From Algimonas ampicilliniresistens (GTDB taxonomy: Bacteria > Pseudomonadota > Alphaproteobacteria > Caulobacterales > Maricaulaceae): a stretch of DNA of 64,000 nt. Location of the stretch: the NCBI RefSeq assembly GCF_030159955.1, contig NZ_BSNK01000001.1:186001-250000 (forward strand), read 5' to 3'. The notes below the pieces were generated by a model. It was not told the origin of the DNA. It did not search any database and was given only the letters and a program-made list of their open reading frames with translations. Of the stretch, positions 35,482 through 44,481 are shown one piece after another. The position numbers and the translations under genes were made by a program. Numbering within the stretch: the stretch's first letter is position 1; every line of letters starts with the position of its first letter.

Positions 35482-37089
35482 TCAGGCCGCCAACCCCAAA
35501 GGCGAGAATAGCACATAGACGCCGACTACTAAGGCCACGAGTAGAAGCGCTGTCGGCTTGGCATAACGCCATGGGGTTAGGTCAACCTTATGCGGATCGG
35601 GCTGGGCTGTGGGGCCGGTACGTGGGGCCAAATGTGTGGCGACGGCGAGAGTGCCCAGCTCAATCGCGAATAGCACGGCGTAGAGGTGCAAGAAATGCAG
35701 CGTTACCACATCGTCGAACACGAACTTCAATAGACCGTAAGCGATGACGTGAAAGATGATGACGAGCTTGGCCCCAATGGCGGGCGTCCGCTTGGTGAAC
35801 AGACCGACGATGACGATGGTCACGATCGGAATGTTATAGAAACCGGTGAAGATGCGGATGATCTGCCATAGGCCCTGCGGCGCAAGGTATAGCAACGGCG
35901 CGACGATGAAGGAAAAGACCGCGATGACCACGCTGGCGATCATCGCGACCCGCACCGTTTGCGCTTCACTCATCGGTGTCTTCCGTGCGGGAACATAGAC
36001 GTCGAGCACGAACAGGGTCGCGGCGCTGTTGAGCAGCGAGTTGAAGGAGCTGAACACCGCGCCGAGCAGGACAGCGAGGAAGAAGCCCATCACCCAGATC
36101 GGGAGTAGGTCTTGCACAAGTTGCGGGAAGGCTAGATCGATCGAGGTGAGGCCGGGGCCGTAGAGGTGAAAGGCGATGACGCCGGGGATCATCATAAAAA
36201 ACGGCACTAGCACTTTGAAAAACCCAGATAGTAAAACGCCTTTCTGCCCTTCGGCGAGGCTACGCGCGGCAAGGGTTCGCTGGATGACATATTGATTGGT
36301 GCACCAATAAAATAGATTGGCGATAATCATGCCAGTGAAGAGCGTGCCAAACGGAGTCGGGTCGGTCTGGTCACCAATGGCATTCAGTTTTTCGGGATGG
36401 TCGCTGAGTAGGCGGCCGAGGCCGTCGCCCATGTTGCCATCGCCCAGTGCCGAGAGGCCCAAGCACAGAACGAGCGCGCCAACGATCAGTAGGCCGAGCC
36501 CATTGATTGTATCTGAAACGGCGACCGCTTTAAGTCCGCCAAACACGGCATAGAGCGCGCCGACAACGCCAATGACGAGCACAGTTGCGACCAATCCACC
36601 AAATTCTGACAGGCCTAACAGGGTCGGCACGTCGAAGATTTTGATGACCGCGATGGAGCCCGAATAGAGCACGGACGGAATGGTCACGAGGCCGTAACCG
36701 AGCATAAACAGCACGACTGAATAGCGTCGTACATCGGCGTCATAACGATCGTTGAGGAATTCCGGCAGTGTCGTGAACGCGCCCTTGAGATAGCGCGGCA
36801 GGAAAATCATCGCCATGGCGATGGTCGAAATGGCGGCGGTGACCTCCCACGCCATGCTCGACATATTGTGGCCGTAAGCGGAGCCATTTAACCCGATTAA
36901 CTGTTCTGCCGACAGGTTGGTGAGGAGCAGAGACCCGGCAATAAACAAACCGCCAAGATTACGTCCGGCGAGGAAATAGCCGTCTTGCGTCTGCACTTCA
37001 TCGCGAGATGCCCGATAGGAAACATAGGCTACGCCCGCCATGAAAACGGCGCAGCTGACAAGGACGAAAATCAGGGACGAACCGCTCAT
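35482..37089 (-). CDS. Sodium/solute symporter (SSS family) of the sulfonate divergon
   Basis: A 535-residue inner-membrane Na+ symporter with about 14 membrane segments. It has DGYFLAGRNLGGLFIAGSLLLTNLSAEQLIGLNG, FGGLKAVAVSDTINGLG and FYWCTNQYVIQRTLAARSL, all SSS hallmarks of the sugar/polyol branch. It starts 34 bp after the stop of the FMN monooxygenase gene and on the same strand, so the two form an operon. The gene order, with a GntR/oxidoreductase/YeiH operon diverging, suggests it imports the monooxygenase substrate, which would then be an anionic sugar-like sulfonate. That is an inference from context. The protein is related to, but clearly distinct from, the other symporter at 32147. 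Confidence 0.88.
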   Translation of the reverse strand: MSGSSLIFVLVSCAVFMAGVAYVSYRASRDEVQTQDGYFLAGRNLGGLFIAGSLLLTNLSAEQLIGLNGSAYGHNMSSMAWEVTAAISTIAMAMIFLPRYLKGAFTTLPEFLNDRYDADVRRYSVVLFMLGYGLVTIPSVLYSGSIAVIKIFDVPTLLGLSEFGGLVATVLVIGVVGALYAVFGGLKAVAVSDTINGLGLLIVGALVLCLGLSALGDGNMGDGLGRLLSDHPEKLNAIGDQTDPTPFGTLFTGMIIANLFYWCTNQYVIQRTLAARSLAEGQKGVLLSGFFKVLVPFFMMIPGVIAFHLYGPGLTSIDLAFPQLVQDLLPIWVMGFFLAVLLGAVFSSFNSLLNSAATLFVLDVYVPARKTPMSEAQTVRVAMIASVVIAVFSFIVAPLLYLAPQGLWQIIRIFTGFYNIPIVTIVIVGLFTKRTPAIGAKLVIIFHVIAYGLLKFVFDDVVTLHFLHLYAVLFAIELGTLAVATHLAPRTGPTAQPDPHKVDLTPWRYAKPTALLLVALVVGVYVLFSPLGLAA

Positions 37090-37123
37090 TGATGTGACCT
37101 AGTCGGGCTCGCCCACCTTGTCA

Positions 37124-38281
37124 TCAACTGCGGGGTCCTGCGCCTAAGGGGGTGGGAGGGGTTGCCGATGGGACACGCCCATAAGCCTGCGGCAATGATG
37201 ATGTTTTCATCTGTGACAGGATGCGGGACCCAAATAGTTTCGCTTCGTCGATGTGCGGATATCCCGAGAAGATGAAGGCGCGGATGCCCATTTTCATATA
37301 ACTCTCAATCTCGCTCATCACCTGATCTGTAGAGCCAACAATAGCGGCCCCACAGCCAGACCGCGCGCGACCAATCCCGGTCCAGAGATGCGGTTCAACA
37401 TAGCCAAACTGGTCGGCTAATTCGCGCGCTCGCGCCTGATGCGACACACCCAGACTGATACTGTCATGGGCGCGATCGCGGATCAGCTTGCCATATTCAT
37501 CGTCGAGCTGGCTTACGAGGTAATCTGCATATTCCCGAGCCTCTGCCTCTGTGTCGCGAACAATCACATGGGCGCGCAGGCCATAATCTAGTGTGCGGCC
37601 ATAGCGGTCGGCGACGGCGTGAACGGCCTTCATGCGTTCGGCCAGCTGGTTCTTGGTTTCCGGCCACATCAGATAAACATCACAATGCTCTCCACACAGA
37701 TCGAGCGCTGAGGGTGAGTAGCCGCCGAAATAGAGCAGGGGTCCGCCATTCTGCTGATAGGGTTTGGCGGGTGCGGCGGGGACATCGGTGAAGTCGTAAA
37801 TCTCACCGTGAAAATCGATCACGTCCTGAGTCCAAGCCTGTTTGAGGATTGAGACTACTTCGCGCGACCGCTGATAGCGATAGGCACTGTCGGCGCGTTC
37901 GCCCGGAAAGTCCGAACTAATGATGTTTACCGTCAGTCGACCCTCCAGCATATGATCCAGAGTAGCCAAGGTCCGCGCGAGCATGATCGGCTGCATCTCG
38001 CCGCAGCGGACGGCGGCGAGCATATTGATCCGCTCGGTCAGCGGGGCGCAGCCTGCGACGAAGGACAATGTGTCTTGTCCGACCTGGTAGGAAGACGGGC
38101 AAAGGATATTGCGAAAGCCTTGTGCCTCAGCCTCCAATAGGATGTCGCGGCAATGGGTCCAGCTTGATTTTAAATCATCGTCGGGGACGCCGAGAAATTG
38201 ATAATCGTCTGAGCAAAGCGCGGAAAACCATGAAATTTCCGGGTCACGAAGATCGGGTGATGTGATGGGAACGATGCTCAT
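37124..38281 (-). CDS. SsuD-type FMNH2-dependent sulfonate monooxygenase
   Basis: A 385-residue luciferase-like (LLM) monooxygenase. Such enzymes cut C-S bonds of sulfonates with FMNH2 and O2, giving an aldehyde and sulfite. It follows the E. coli SsuD order throughout and keeps the active-site residues: His238 in RAHVIVRD, Arg307 in [10 protein letters not shown] and Tyr341 in SGYPHIDEA, the counterparts of SsuD His228, Arg297 and Tyr331. PLLYFGGYS and DVYLMWPE are also shared. The SsuD Cys54 position is not conserved. Relatives include SmoC, which desulfonates sulfoquinovose. No flavin reductase gene is linked, so reduced FMN must come from elsewhere. It heads the operon with the symporter at 35482 and diverges from the GntR gene. 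Confidence 0.87.
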   Translation of the reverse strand: MSIVPITSPDLRDPEISWFSALCSDDYQFLGVPDDDLKSSWTHCRDILLEAEAQGFRNILCPSSYQVGQDTLSFVAGCAPLTERINMLAAVRCGEMQPIMLARTLATLDHMLEGRLTVNIISSDFPGERADSAYRYQRSREVVSILKQAWTQDVIDFHGEIYDFTDVPAAPAKPYQQNGGPLLYFGGYSPSALDLCGEHCDVYLMWPETKNQLAERMKAVHAVADRYGRTLDYGLRAHVIVRDTEAEAREYADYLVSQLDDEYGKLIRDRAHDSISLGVSHQARARELADQFGYVEPHLWTGIGRARSGCGAAIVGSTDQVMSEIESYMKMGIRAFIFSGYPHIDEAKLFGSRILSQMKTSSLPQAYGRVPSATPPTPLGAGPRS

Positions 38282-38333
38282 GGCAAGCCTGCCTGATGGG
38301 TTGAAAACAGAGATTGCCTAACACTCAAATCAG

Positions 38334-38355
38334 AGTATATCAATACTGTATCAAT
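38334..38355. promoter_or_regulatory. Candidate GntR operator
   Basis: AGTAT-ATCA-ATACT (38334-38347) is a perfect dyad. A TATCAAT direct repeat at 38338-38344 and 38349-38355 overlaps it, with 11-bp spacing. It lies between the divergent monooxygenase (start 38281) and GntR (start 38368) genes, where a GntR/HutC-type regulator would control both operons. Confidence 0.6.
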
Positions 38356-38367
38356 TCGGGGAAAAGC

Positions 38368-39081
38368 ATGACGCCGTCACGGCCATTGCCGCGCAGTATC
38401 GAGATCAGCGAAACGCTAATCCGGGAGATTGCGTCGGGGCTTTTGCCCGACGGCTCGCGCCTGCCCACGGAACGGCAAATGGCAGCTGATTACGGCGTCG
38501 CGGTTGGAACCTTGCGTAAGGCGCTGGCCGTGCTTGAGGAAAAGGGTTTGCTGGAACGGGTTCAGGGTTCTGGTAATTATGTCCGCAGGCGCGCCAATGT
38601 TCAAAGCGTCTATTCCCAATTCCGTTTGGAAAAGCTGGGCGGTGGTGGCTTACCGACAGCGCAGATCGTGGATCTGATGAACACGACGTCTCCTGAGTCC
38701 GCGCTGGCTTTCGGGTTTTCAGCCACGGCGCTCAGGATCGACCGATTGCGATCACTCGACGGACACCCGGTCGCACTCGAACGCATTTGGTTGGATGGCC
38801 GATATGGGGCGTCAGCGGACGCGTCCCAGATAAGCGAGTCCCTCTATGCTTTCTACCGCGATCATCTCGGTTTGGTTATTTCGCGGGTCGAAGACAGTGT
38901 TGGCGTGTCTAACCTGCCAGCTTGGGCAAAGCTACCGGGGATCAATGCTGGAGACGCGTCCGGCTATATTGAACGACGGGCGTGGAGCCAGTCCGGCGAG
39001 GCGGCGGAATATTCCCAAACATGGTTCGACCCGGCCCGGGCGCGTTTCATCAATCGGATCGAGGGTCTGTCGGTATCATGA
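38368..39081 (+). CDS. GntR-family regulator with UTRA sensor domain
   Basis: A 237-residue regulator. The N-terminal winged helix (residues about 10-78) reads ETLIREIASGLLPDGSRLPTERQMAADYGVAVGTLRKALAVLEEKGLLERVQGSGNYV, a typical GntR/HutC reader. The UTRA ligand domain follows (RIDRLRSLDGHPVALERIWLDG, AEYSQTWFDPARARFINRI). UTRA domains usually bind sugars or small acids. ATG 38368 follows GGGGAAAA; a TTG 54 bases earlier is possible but weak. The stop overlaps the next start as ATGA. The likely target is the dyad in the 86-bp divergent promoter, with the substrate or a metabolite as inducer. Confidence 0.93.
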   Translation: MTPSRPLPRSIEISETLIREIASGLLPDGSRLPTERQMAADYGVAVGTLRKALAVLEEKGLLERVQGSGNYVRRRANVQSVYSQFRLEKLGGGGLPTAQIVDLMNTTSPESALAFGFSATALRIDRLRSLDGHPVALERIWLDGRYGASADASQISESLYAFYRDHLGLVISRVEDSVGVSNLPAWAKLPGINAGDASGYIERRAWSQSGEAAEYSQTWFDPARARFINRIEGLSVS

Positions 39082-40154
39082 AAAAATACGGCATTATCGG
39101 CTGTGGCATGATGGGGCTCGAGCATATCGAGAATATCAATCTGCTAGAGGGCGCAATGGTTCATACGGTCTACGACCCGGTTGCGGAGCTGGCGAAATTA
39201 GCGGCCGTGAGAGCCGGCGGGGCTGTGATTAGGTCATCCATCGAACAGTTAGTGGCTGACCCAGACCTGGACGCCATCGTGATTGTCAGCCCCAATTTTC
39301 TCCATGTCGATCAGCTCGAAATCATTGCATCGCACGCAACGCTGCCAATTCTATGCGAGAAACCGCTCTATACCGATCCAGGCCAAGTGGATCGATTGGC
39401 GCGGTTTGAGAAAAGCTACGGCGCACCCGTCTGGGTCGCGATGGAATATCGCTACATGCCGCCTATCGCGAAACTGATCGAGCAATGCGACGCCGTCACG
39501 GGCGGTGTCAAAATGCTGAGCATTCGGGAGCACCGATTTCCGTTCTTACCAAAGATCGGTAATTGGAACCGGTTTTCAGAGAACACTGGTGGGACGATGG
39601 TTGAGAAATGCTGCCATTTCTTCGACCTGATGCGTCTGATTACGGGCGCGGAACCGATCCGGGTCAGTGCAACCGCCGGACAAGCCGTCAATCATCTGGC
39701 GGAACGCTATGAGGGCCGGACGCCGGATATTTGGGATTCGGGATACGTCCTGTTCGATTTCGACAACGGGGCTCGGGCGATGTTAGAGCTGTGCATGTTT
39801 GCCGACGGATCGCAATGGAATGAAGAAATCAGCGCGGTTGGCGCCAAGGGCAAAATTGAATGCCGCTTGCCTGGTCCGCATCGGTTCTGGCCTGCTGGCA
39901 TTGATCTTATTCCGCAACTCACCACGGCCCCACGCAGTCCGAAAAACCCTGTCACGATAGATGTGCCTATTGATGAAACTTTGCTGATGGCTGGCGATCA
40001 TCACGGGTCCACTTTTTATCAGCATGAGCGGTTTCTCGACGTCGTGCGAGGGGAGGCTAAGGTTGAAGTGACGCTTACCGATGGTCGGCGCGCTGTAGAG
40101 ATGGGATTGGCGGCCCAGACAGCGGCAACAGACCATTGTGTGATTGATCTATGA
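39078..40154 (+). CDS. Gfo/Idh/MocA-family NAD(P)-dependent oxidoreductase or glycosidase
   Basis: A 358-residue protein with the N-terminal Rossmann motif GIIGCGMMGLEH and the family EKP motif (CEKP, Glu94-Pro96). The C-terminal beta-sheet domain carries REHRFPFLPKIGNWNRFSE, then GGTMVEKCCHFFDLM, with His180 in the catalytic position. Members oxidise or reduce sugars and inositols. Some relatives (GH109, and GH188 sulfoquinovosidases) use bound NAD+ to cleave glycosides, and this placement beside an SsuD-type enzyme makes a sulfosugar role plausible. It overlaps the GntR gene by ATGA and the YeiH gene follows closely, so all three are coupled. Dehydrogenase versus glycosidase cannot be decided from sequence alone. 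Confidence 0.9.
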   Translation: MKKYGIIGCGMMGLEHIENINLLEGAMVHTVYDPVAELAKLAAVRAGGAVIRSSIEQLVADPDLDAIVIVSPNFLHVDQLEIIASHATLPILCEKPLYTDPGQVDRLARFEKSYGAPVWVAMEYRYMPPIAKLIEQCDAVTGGVKMLSIREHRFPFLPKIGNWNRFSENTGGTMVEKCCHFFDLMRLITGAEPIRVSATAGQAVNHLAERYEGRTPDIWDSGYVLFDFDNGARAMLELCMFADGSQWNEEISAVGAKGKIECRLPGPHRFWPAGIDLIPQLTTAPRSPKNPVTIDVPIDETLLMAGDHHGSTFYQHERFLDVVRGEAKVEVTLTDGRRAVEMGLAAQTAATDHCVIDL

Positions 40155-40176
40155 CCCAGATGACTTGGAACCTTTG

Positions 40177-41205
40177 ATGGGTGAGGCGGCCTCAGTTGAG
40201 ACGAAGTCTCTAGCAAAGACACTCGTCAGTGCCGTTCCGGGGTTGGGACTTGTGATTATCGCGACTGCCTGCGCTTACGCCCTGGCCACGCTCCTCCATC
40301 TTCCCTCAGTGATTGTCGCCTTGATTGTCGGTATGGCGCTTCATCCTCTACTGACACGGATATCCGTAATCGGACCAGGCGTGTTTTTCGCCGCTGATCC
40401 CTTGATGCGAATAGGGGTGGCCTGTCTTGGGGCAGGTGTGAATGCGGCGCTGTTGCTGACCCTGGGTTGGCCAATCTTTGCAACGTTGAGCCTTGCAATT
40501 AGCGCGACCATTCTATGCGGCTTGGTCGTCGGAAAATGGCTCGGTCAATCACGACGCTTCAGTGTTTTATCGGCGGGCGCCGTGGCGATTTGCGGTGCGT
40601 CTGCTGCGCTTGCCATTTCCTGCGCGCTGCCAAAGACGGATGAGGAAAACGGTGATGTTTCGGTCGTCATCGTCGCTGTCAGTCTTTTATCGGCAGCTGG
40701 CATTCTTCTTTATCCGCTTTTAACAAGCGCACTGGCGTTAAGCGATGCCTCGGCTGGGTTCGTGCTCGGTGGCTCGCTTCACAATGTGGCACAAGCGATT
40801 GCTGCTGGGTTCTCTGTCTCTGACCCGGCAGGCGAAATGGCGACGTTGGTCAAAATGTCCCGGGTCGCGATGTTGGCGCCTATTGTCATGCTTGTCGCTC
40901 TTACCTTCCGTAGGACGGGCGAAAGTGAAGGTGGCGCGCGCAGGCTGGCTTTGCCGCCAATTTTCCTTTTAGGATTCCTCGCACTCATGGGTGCCAGTTC
41001 AGCCAATCTTATACCGCAGAGTGTTGAGACAGGCCTTGGCTATGTGTCCAAAGCCTGTCTGCTGCTCGCCATGACCGCCATTGGTTTGCGAACACCGATC
41101 ATGGATATGGTCAGGTTGGACCGCAGAGCGATCGTTTTGCTGTTGCTCGAGACTGTCACCATCCTATTGGTGGTTTTGATCGCCGTGCAGTTTATCCCGA
41201 TTTAG
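40177..41205 (+). CDS. YeiH/YadS-type putative sulfite/sulfate exporter
   Basis: A 342-residue inner-membrane protein of the PF03601 (YeiH) family with about 10 hydrophobic segments. Conserved family sequences are visible: LGAGVNAALLL, AICGASAALAI (around residue 135), SLHNVAQAIAAGF and the terminal WL-free segment TAIGLRTPIMDM. Members are proposed anion (sulfate/sulfite) exporters and accompany desulfonation genes in several organisms. The ATG at 40177 is chosen; an in-frame TTG at 40144 would overlap the preceding gene by 11 bases. It would remove the sulfite made by the SsuD-type enzyme, which is toxic. It is the last gene of its operon. Confidence 0.85.
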   Translation: MGEAASVETKSLAKTLVSAVPGLGLVIIATACAYALATLLHLPSVIVALIVGMALHPLLTRISVIGPGVFFAADPLMRIGVACLGAGVNAALLLTLGWPIFATLSLAISATILCGLVVGKWLGQSRRFSVLSAGAVAICGASAALAISCALPKTDEENGDVSVVIVAVSLLSAAGILLYPLLTSALALSDASAGFVLGGSLHNVAQAIAAGFSVSDPAGEMATLVKMSRVAMLAPIVMLVALTFRRTGESEGGARRLALPPIFLLGFLALMGASSANLIPQSVETGLGYVSKACLLLAMTAIGLRTPIMDMVRLDRRAIVLLLLETVTILLVVLIAVQFIPI

Positions 41206-41217
41206 GCGGCCCAGAGA

Positions 41218-41841
41218 TTAAGCGGCGTCTGTTCGGACCCAGATGTAAGAGCGATCCGCTTCCCACGTCCCGTCTTCGGTCCAATTCAGAGACTTAGTCT
41301 CATGCTCGGTCGGGGATAGTTCTCGGCTCTCATGTTTGACGCGATTGGGTGGCCGCCCCTCGGCGGTAAATGTCTGTTCGGCAAAGTGGGTTTTGCCGTC
41401 ATCTCCCAACGTCATGGTTCCGTCCCCGACGACGCCCCAGCCACTTTGGACGACCCGCATCTCACCACTCGCGCGGTCCCAATATTGATAGAAGCTCCAA
41501 AAGTCGGCCTGACTCGGTTGGCCGTCTATTGTGGCGTACATCCGCGCCGTCATGGACAGATCATCCGGACCAGCTGACCATTCCATGACGTAGAACTCCC
41601 ACGGCTCCGCGTCCGATTTATAGGCTGCATTATCCGCGACCCAGCGCCCGGTGCCCTCAGTCATATAGGCGATATTGGCGCGCGCCCAGTCAGGGATGGC
41701 GGTCGGAACGGGTGCGGCTTGTGTTGTGTCTTGGCTGACAGAGACGGGGTCTGCTTGTGTGGCTTGTGGCTCTTCTGAGCAGGCTGCGATGCCTAAAAGG
41801 GCGATGGTCCCGATCAAAACTGGCCGAATAGTATATGTCAT
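41218..41841 (-). CDS. Lipoprotein of unknown function
   Basis: A 207-residue product with signal peptide and lipobox LLGIAAC (Cys21), then a Thr/Gln/Asp/Pro-rich linker and a beta-rich domain of about 150 residues with many aromatic residues (WARANIAYMTEGTGRW, FYVMEWSAGPDD, FWSFYQYWDRASGEMRVVQ, WTEDGTWEADRSYIWVR). The pattern suggests a compact beta-barrel or calycin-like fold but no family is recognised. It is convergent with the YeiH gene (12 bp apart). It does not obviously belong to either neighbouring cluster, and the terminator at 41950 shields it from the TonB receptor. Confidence 0.65.
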   Translation of the reverse strand: MTYTIRPVLIGTIALLGIAACSEEPQATQADPVSVSQDTTQAAPVPTAIPDWARANIAYMTEGTGRWVADNAAYKSDAEPWEFYVMEWSAGPDDLSMTARMYATIDGQPSQADFWSFYQYWDRASGEMRVVQSGWGVVGDGTMTLGDDGKTHFAEQTFTAEGRPPNRVKHESRELSPTEHETKSLNWTEDGTWEADRSYIWVRTDAA

Positions 41842-41949
41842 CGTCTGTCCCCTTTATTTGATGCAGCCTAGGGCTTCATTGCTGGAATCCAAAGGGCCTG
41901 AAATGGTGGGGCGTCCATGAAATTCGACCACGAACGCAGTTTTCCAGAC

Positions 41950-41987
41950 AAAAAAAGACCGACACCCATCTTCCAATGGGGTCGGCC
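41950..41987 (-). terminator. Intrinsic terminator downstream of the TonB receptor
   Basis: Read on the minus strand, GGCCGACCCCAT (41987-41976) pairs with ATGGGTGTCGGTC (41969-41957), with one bulge and a 6-base loop. A run of seven T (41956-41950) follows. It lies 25 bp beyond the receptor stop codon at 42012. Confidence 0.82.
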
Positions 41988-42011
41988 AGGGCTTGGGAAA
42001 AGTGAGTTTAC

Positions 42012-44354
42012 CTAGAAGTCGACATGTAGCGCCGCGCCAAAGATCCGCGGGTCCAGCAGGAACGCACTCTTAAAGCTACCCACAAGGTTAGAGTTCGTTT
42101 CCAAGAAGGTGATGCTGTTCTCGTCCAGAACATTTTTGACGAAAAAGGTCAGATCCCAAGGCATATCATCATTGGCGATTGCGACCTGGAGGTCGAGCTG
42201 ATCCCAGCCTTCGACCTTATCAGATGGAGTATTGAACTCACGCGAGAAGAAGCCCGTTTGATTATAATAATCAACGCGTGGGGTAACCCTCCAACTGTCA
42301 CCAACTTCATACTCATATTCAGCGGCGACTTTGAGGGTTCGCTTAGGTGAGTTCGGCAAGTCATTGCCCTGGATTTCAAAGAACGTGCCGCCCCTGGCTG
42401 CATCCGATGATAGGAACGAACTCTGGATTTGAGCGCTCAACAGACCGAGCGCGCCTTCGAGTCGGAGTCCGTTTCCGGGCGCGTAGACGGTTTCGACTTC
42501 GAGACCATAGACCTCGGATTTCGGGATGTTGACGTTGGTCGCCAGCGTCCCGACAATATTGCCGACAATCAGGGACTGATAGTCATAATAAAAGGCGGCC
42601 GTGTTGAGCTGCAAGGCCCCGTCAGCGAAAATGCTCTTTGCGCCGATTTCATAGGCGTCAATCACCTCGTCTTCAAAGACGGGATTGACCGCATTGCCGG
42701 GGTTAAATCCGCCGGACTTGTACCCGCGTGAGAAGGACGCGTAGATATTTGTGTCATCTGTGCCGGCTATCTGCGGCGACCAGTTCAACACCGCGCGACC
42801 CGTAACCTTGTCAAAGCTCGCTTCCTGCACATTCGGTGCAGGCAGAGCGAACAGGCCGTTGGCGGTGCTGATGTTTTTCGTATCGTCGGAATAACGTAGG
42901 CCTCCGATGAATTCGAGATCATCCGAGAGATCGACATAAATTTCGCCAAACACGGCGTAGCTTTCCACCGCTCCGGTTGTTGTCAGCGCAACGACCGCTG
43001 CTGCAGGCAGGTAGGTGTTGACCGAACCGCCGCCATCAGAATTGAGATAATAGCCCCCGACAAGGAAGTCGAAACGACCGCCCAGATCAGACGCTAGGCG
43101 CACTTCTTGGCTGAACTGATCGCGGAAACCTTTGGCCGTCTGGGCTGTGCGGTAATCAGTTGTTGTCACGAAAATATCGTTGGGCTGGTCGAATAGTTGA
43201 TAGGTTAGAACACCATTGCCGTTGCCATCGTCGGCCACCGTCCGCGCACCAAACGTACCGGGGTTGAAGGCGTTGGGGCGGTAACCCTGATCGAAGTCGC
43301 GGATGGAACGCGAATTGCCATCGCGATAGCCCGTGACGGAGGTCAGCAGGAAATTTCCGAAGTCGTGGTTCAGCTCGAAGGTTGCGAGGAAATCATCATT
43401 ATCCTGCACCGGGTTAATGTCGATATTGACGGTGCGAAGGTCGGATGGGTTCGGCACGAAGGTACCGTCGCGCGTGATGCCGGGCAAAAGGAACGCGTCG
43501 AGACGGAATGTGCTGGTCGGGAATTGCGTGTCGACACGATCTGGTGAGCAGCCAAATGCCGGGTCGGGCGAGCACAGTGTTTTGACGGCATTGGCGCGGT
43601 TACTGTCTTCGTTGAAATAGGTCAGTACAAGATCGGCTGAGGTCGTCCCATTGTCGAACCGCGTTGAAGATCGCAGCGTATATTGGTCGCGTCCATCGAT
43701 CCGTCCGCCATCAAACAGGTTCTTCGTATAGCCATCGCGTTTGACGAAGTTAGCCGCGAAACGCTGGGACAGGACATCATTGATCGGCAGGTTAAGCGCG
43801 CCGCTGGCACGAACCCCATTAAAGGATTCGCCTTGAATAGTGACATAGCCGCCATACTCGTCAGTCGGCTTTTGACTGATGAAGTTGATGACACCGCCGG
43901 TCGTGTTGCGCCCTTGCAGCGTGCCTTGTGGTCCGCGCAGGACCTCGATCCGTTCAAGGTCAAAATATTCGCCAAACGTCGTCCCGGATTGCAAGAAAAC
44001 TCCATTGTTCAGCACGCCAATATTGGTGTCTGAAGTGCCGCCAAAAGATTGCGAGCCAACGCCGCGAATTGTGATGTTGCGATTGGCAGATAGTAAAACG
44101 TTGGGAACATTGAACTGCAGGTCCAACGTGTCTTCTATCCGCGCGGCTTCAAGATCAGCCGCGCTGAGCGCGGTAATGGCAATCGGCACTTCTTGCAGCG
44201 TCTGCTCGCGTTTCTGCGCGGTGACGATGATGACATCCATATCCGCATCGTCCTGAGCATCCTGCGCAAAAGCAGTGCCAGCACTGCTCAAGATCGTCGA
44301 AACGGCGAGCAATGTCGCCAAGCTATAGGCTGGACTTTTGATGGATGTATTCAT
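42012..44354 (-). CDS. TonB-dependent receptor of the lipoprotein catabolic cluster
   Basis: A 780-residue outer-membrane receptor. The signal peptide is LLAVSTILSSAGTAFAQ, followed by DADMDVIIVTAQKREQTLQEVP, the TonB box and start of the plug, as in the large FyuA/CirA-like group of receptors widely found in sphingomonads. The plug has NITIRGVGSQ and IEVLRGPQGTLQGRNTTGGVINFIS. The barrel ends in GAALHVDF. ATG 44354 follows GGGGAG; an upstream in-frame start at 44378 is not supported. Its promoter region carries the shared 22-bp dyad, so it is very likely regulated with the enzyme genes at 44.5-51.5 kb. In that context it would import the substrate, which is not known. Confidence 0.9.
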   Translation of the reverse strand: MNTSIKSPAYSLATLLAVSTILSSAGTAFAQDAQDDADMDVIIVTAQKREQTLQEVPIAITALSAADLEAARIEDTLDLQFNVPNVLLSANRNITIRGVGSQSFGGTSDTNIGVLNNGVFLQSGTTFGEYFDLERIEVLRGPQGTLQGRNTTGGVINFISQKPTDEYGGYVTIQGESFNGVRASGALNLPINDVLSQRFAANFVKRDGYTKNLFDGGRIDGRDQYTLRSSTRFDNGTTSADLVLTYFNEDSNRANAVKTLCSPDPAFGCSPDRVDTQFPTSTFRLDAFLLPGITRDGTFVPNPSDLRTVNIDINPVQDNDDFLATFELNHDFGNFLLTSVTGYRDGNSRSIRDFDQGYRPNAFNPGTFGARTVADDGNGNGVLTYQLFDQPNDIFVTTTDYRTAQTAKGFRDQFSQEVRLASDLGGRFDFLVGGYYLNSDGGGSVNTYLPAAAVVALTTTGAVESYAVFGEIYVDLSDDLEFIGGLRYSDDTKNISTANGLFALPAPNVQEASFDKVTGRAVLNWSPQIAGTDDTNIYASFSRGYKSGGFNPGNAVNPVFEDEVIDAYEIGAKSIFADGALQLNTAAFYYDYQSLIVGNIVGTLATNVNIPKSEVYGLEVETVYAPGNGLRLEGALGLLSAQIQSSFLSSDAARGGTFFEIQGNDLPNSPKRTLKVAAEYEYEVGDSWRVTPRVDYYNQTGFFSREFNTPSDKVEGWDQLDLQVAIANDDMPWDLTFFVKNVLDENSITFLETNSNLVGSFKSAFLLDPRIFGAALHVDF

Positions 44355-44417
44355 GACACGTCTCCCCTGTGTTGCCACTTTGATGGCCGCTTTTTCAGCT
44401 GATGGGAGATCGTAACC

Positions 44418-44439
44418 TTATTGGAACTTTCGTCAATAA
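44418..44439. promoter_or_regulatory. Dyad operator 1 of the TetR cluster
   Basis: TTATTG (44418-44423) and CAATAA (44434-44439) are perfect 6-bp arms 10 bp apart, with GAACTTTCGT between. On the minus strand the sequence contains TTGACG followed 16 bp later by TACGAT, a possible sigma-70 promoter for the receptor, so the dyad would cover the -35 element and spacer. The same motif occurs at 46955 and 51479. Confidence 0.7.
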
Positions 44440-44481
44440 AAACTTTTCATGACATTATCCCCTTGAATATTAAGGGTATTC

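Noticed and set aside
37124-38281. Assigning the LLM protein as SmoC or SsuD by name
   Set aside because: Catalytic residues are shared with SsuD, but neither the sulfonate-binding residues nor the cluster order settles the substrate, so no gene symbol is given.
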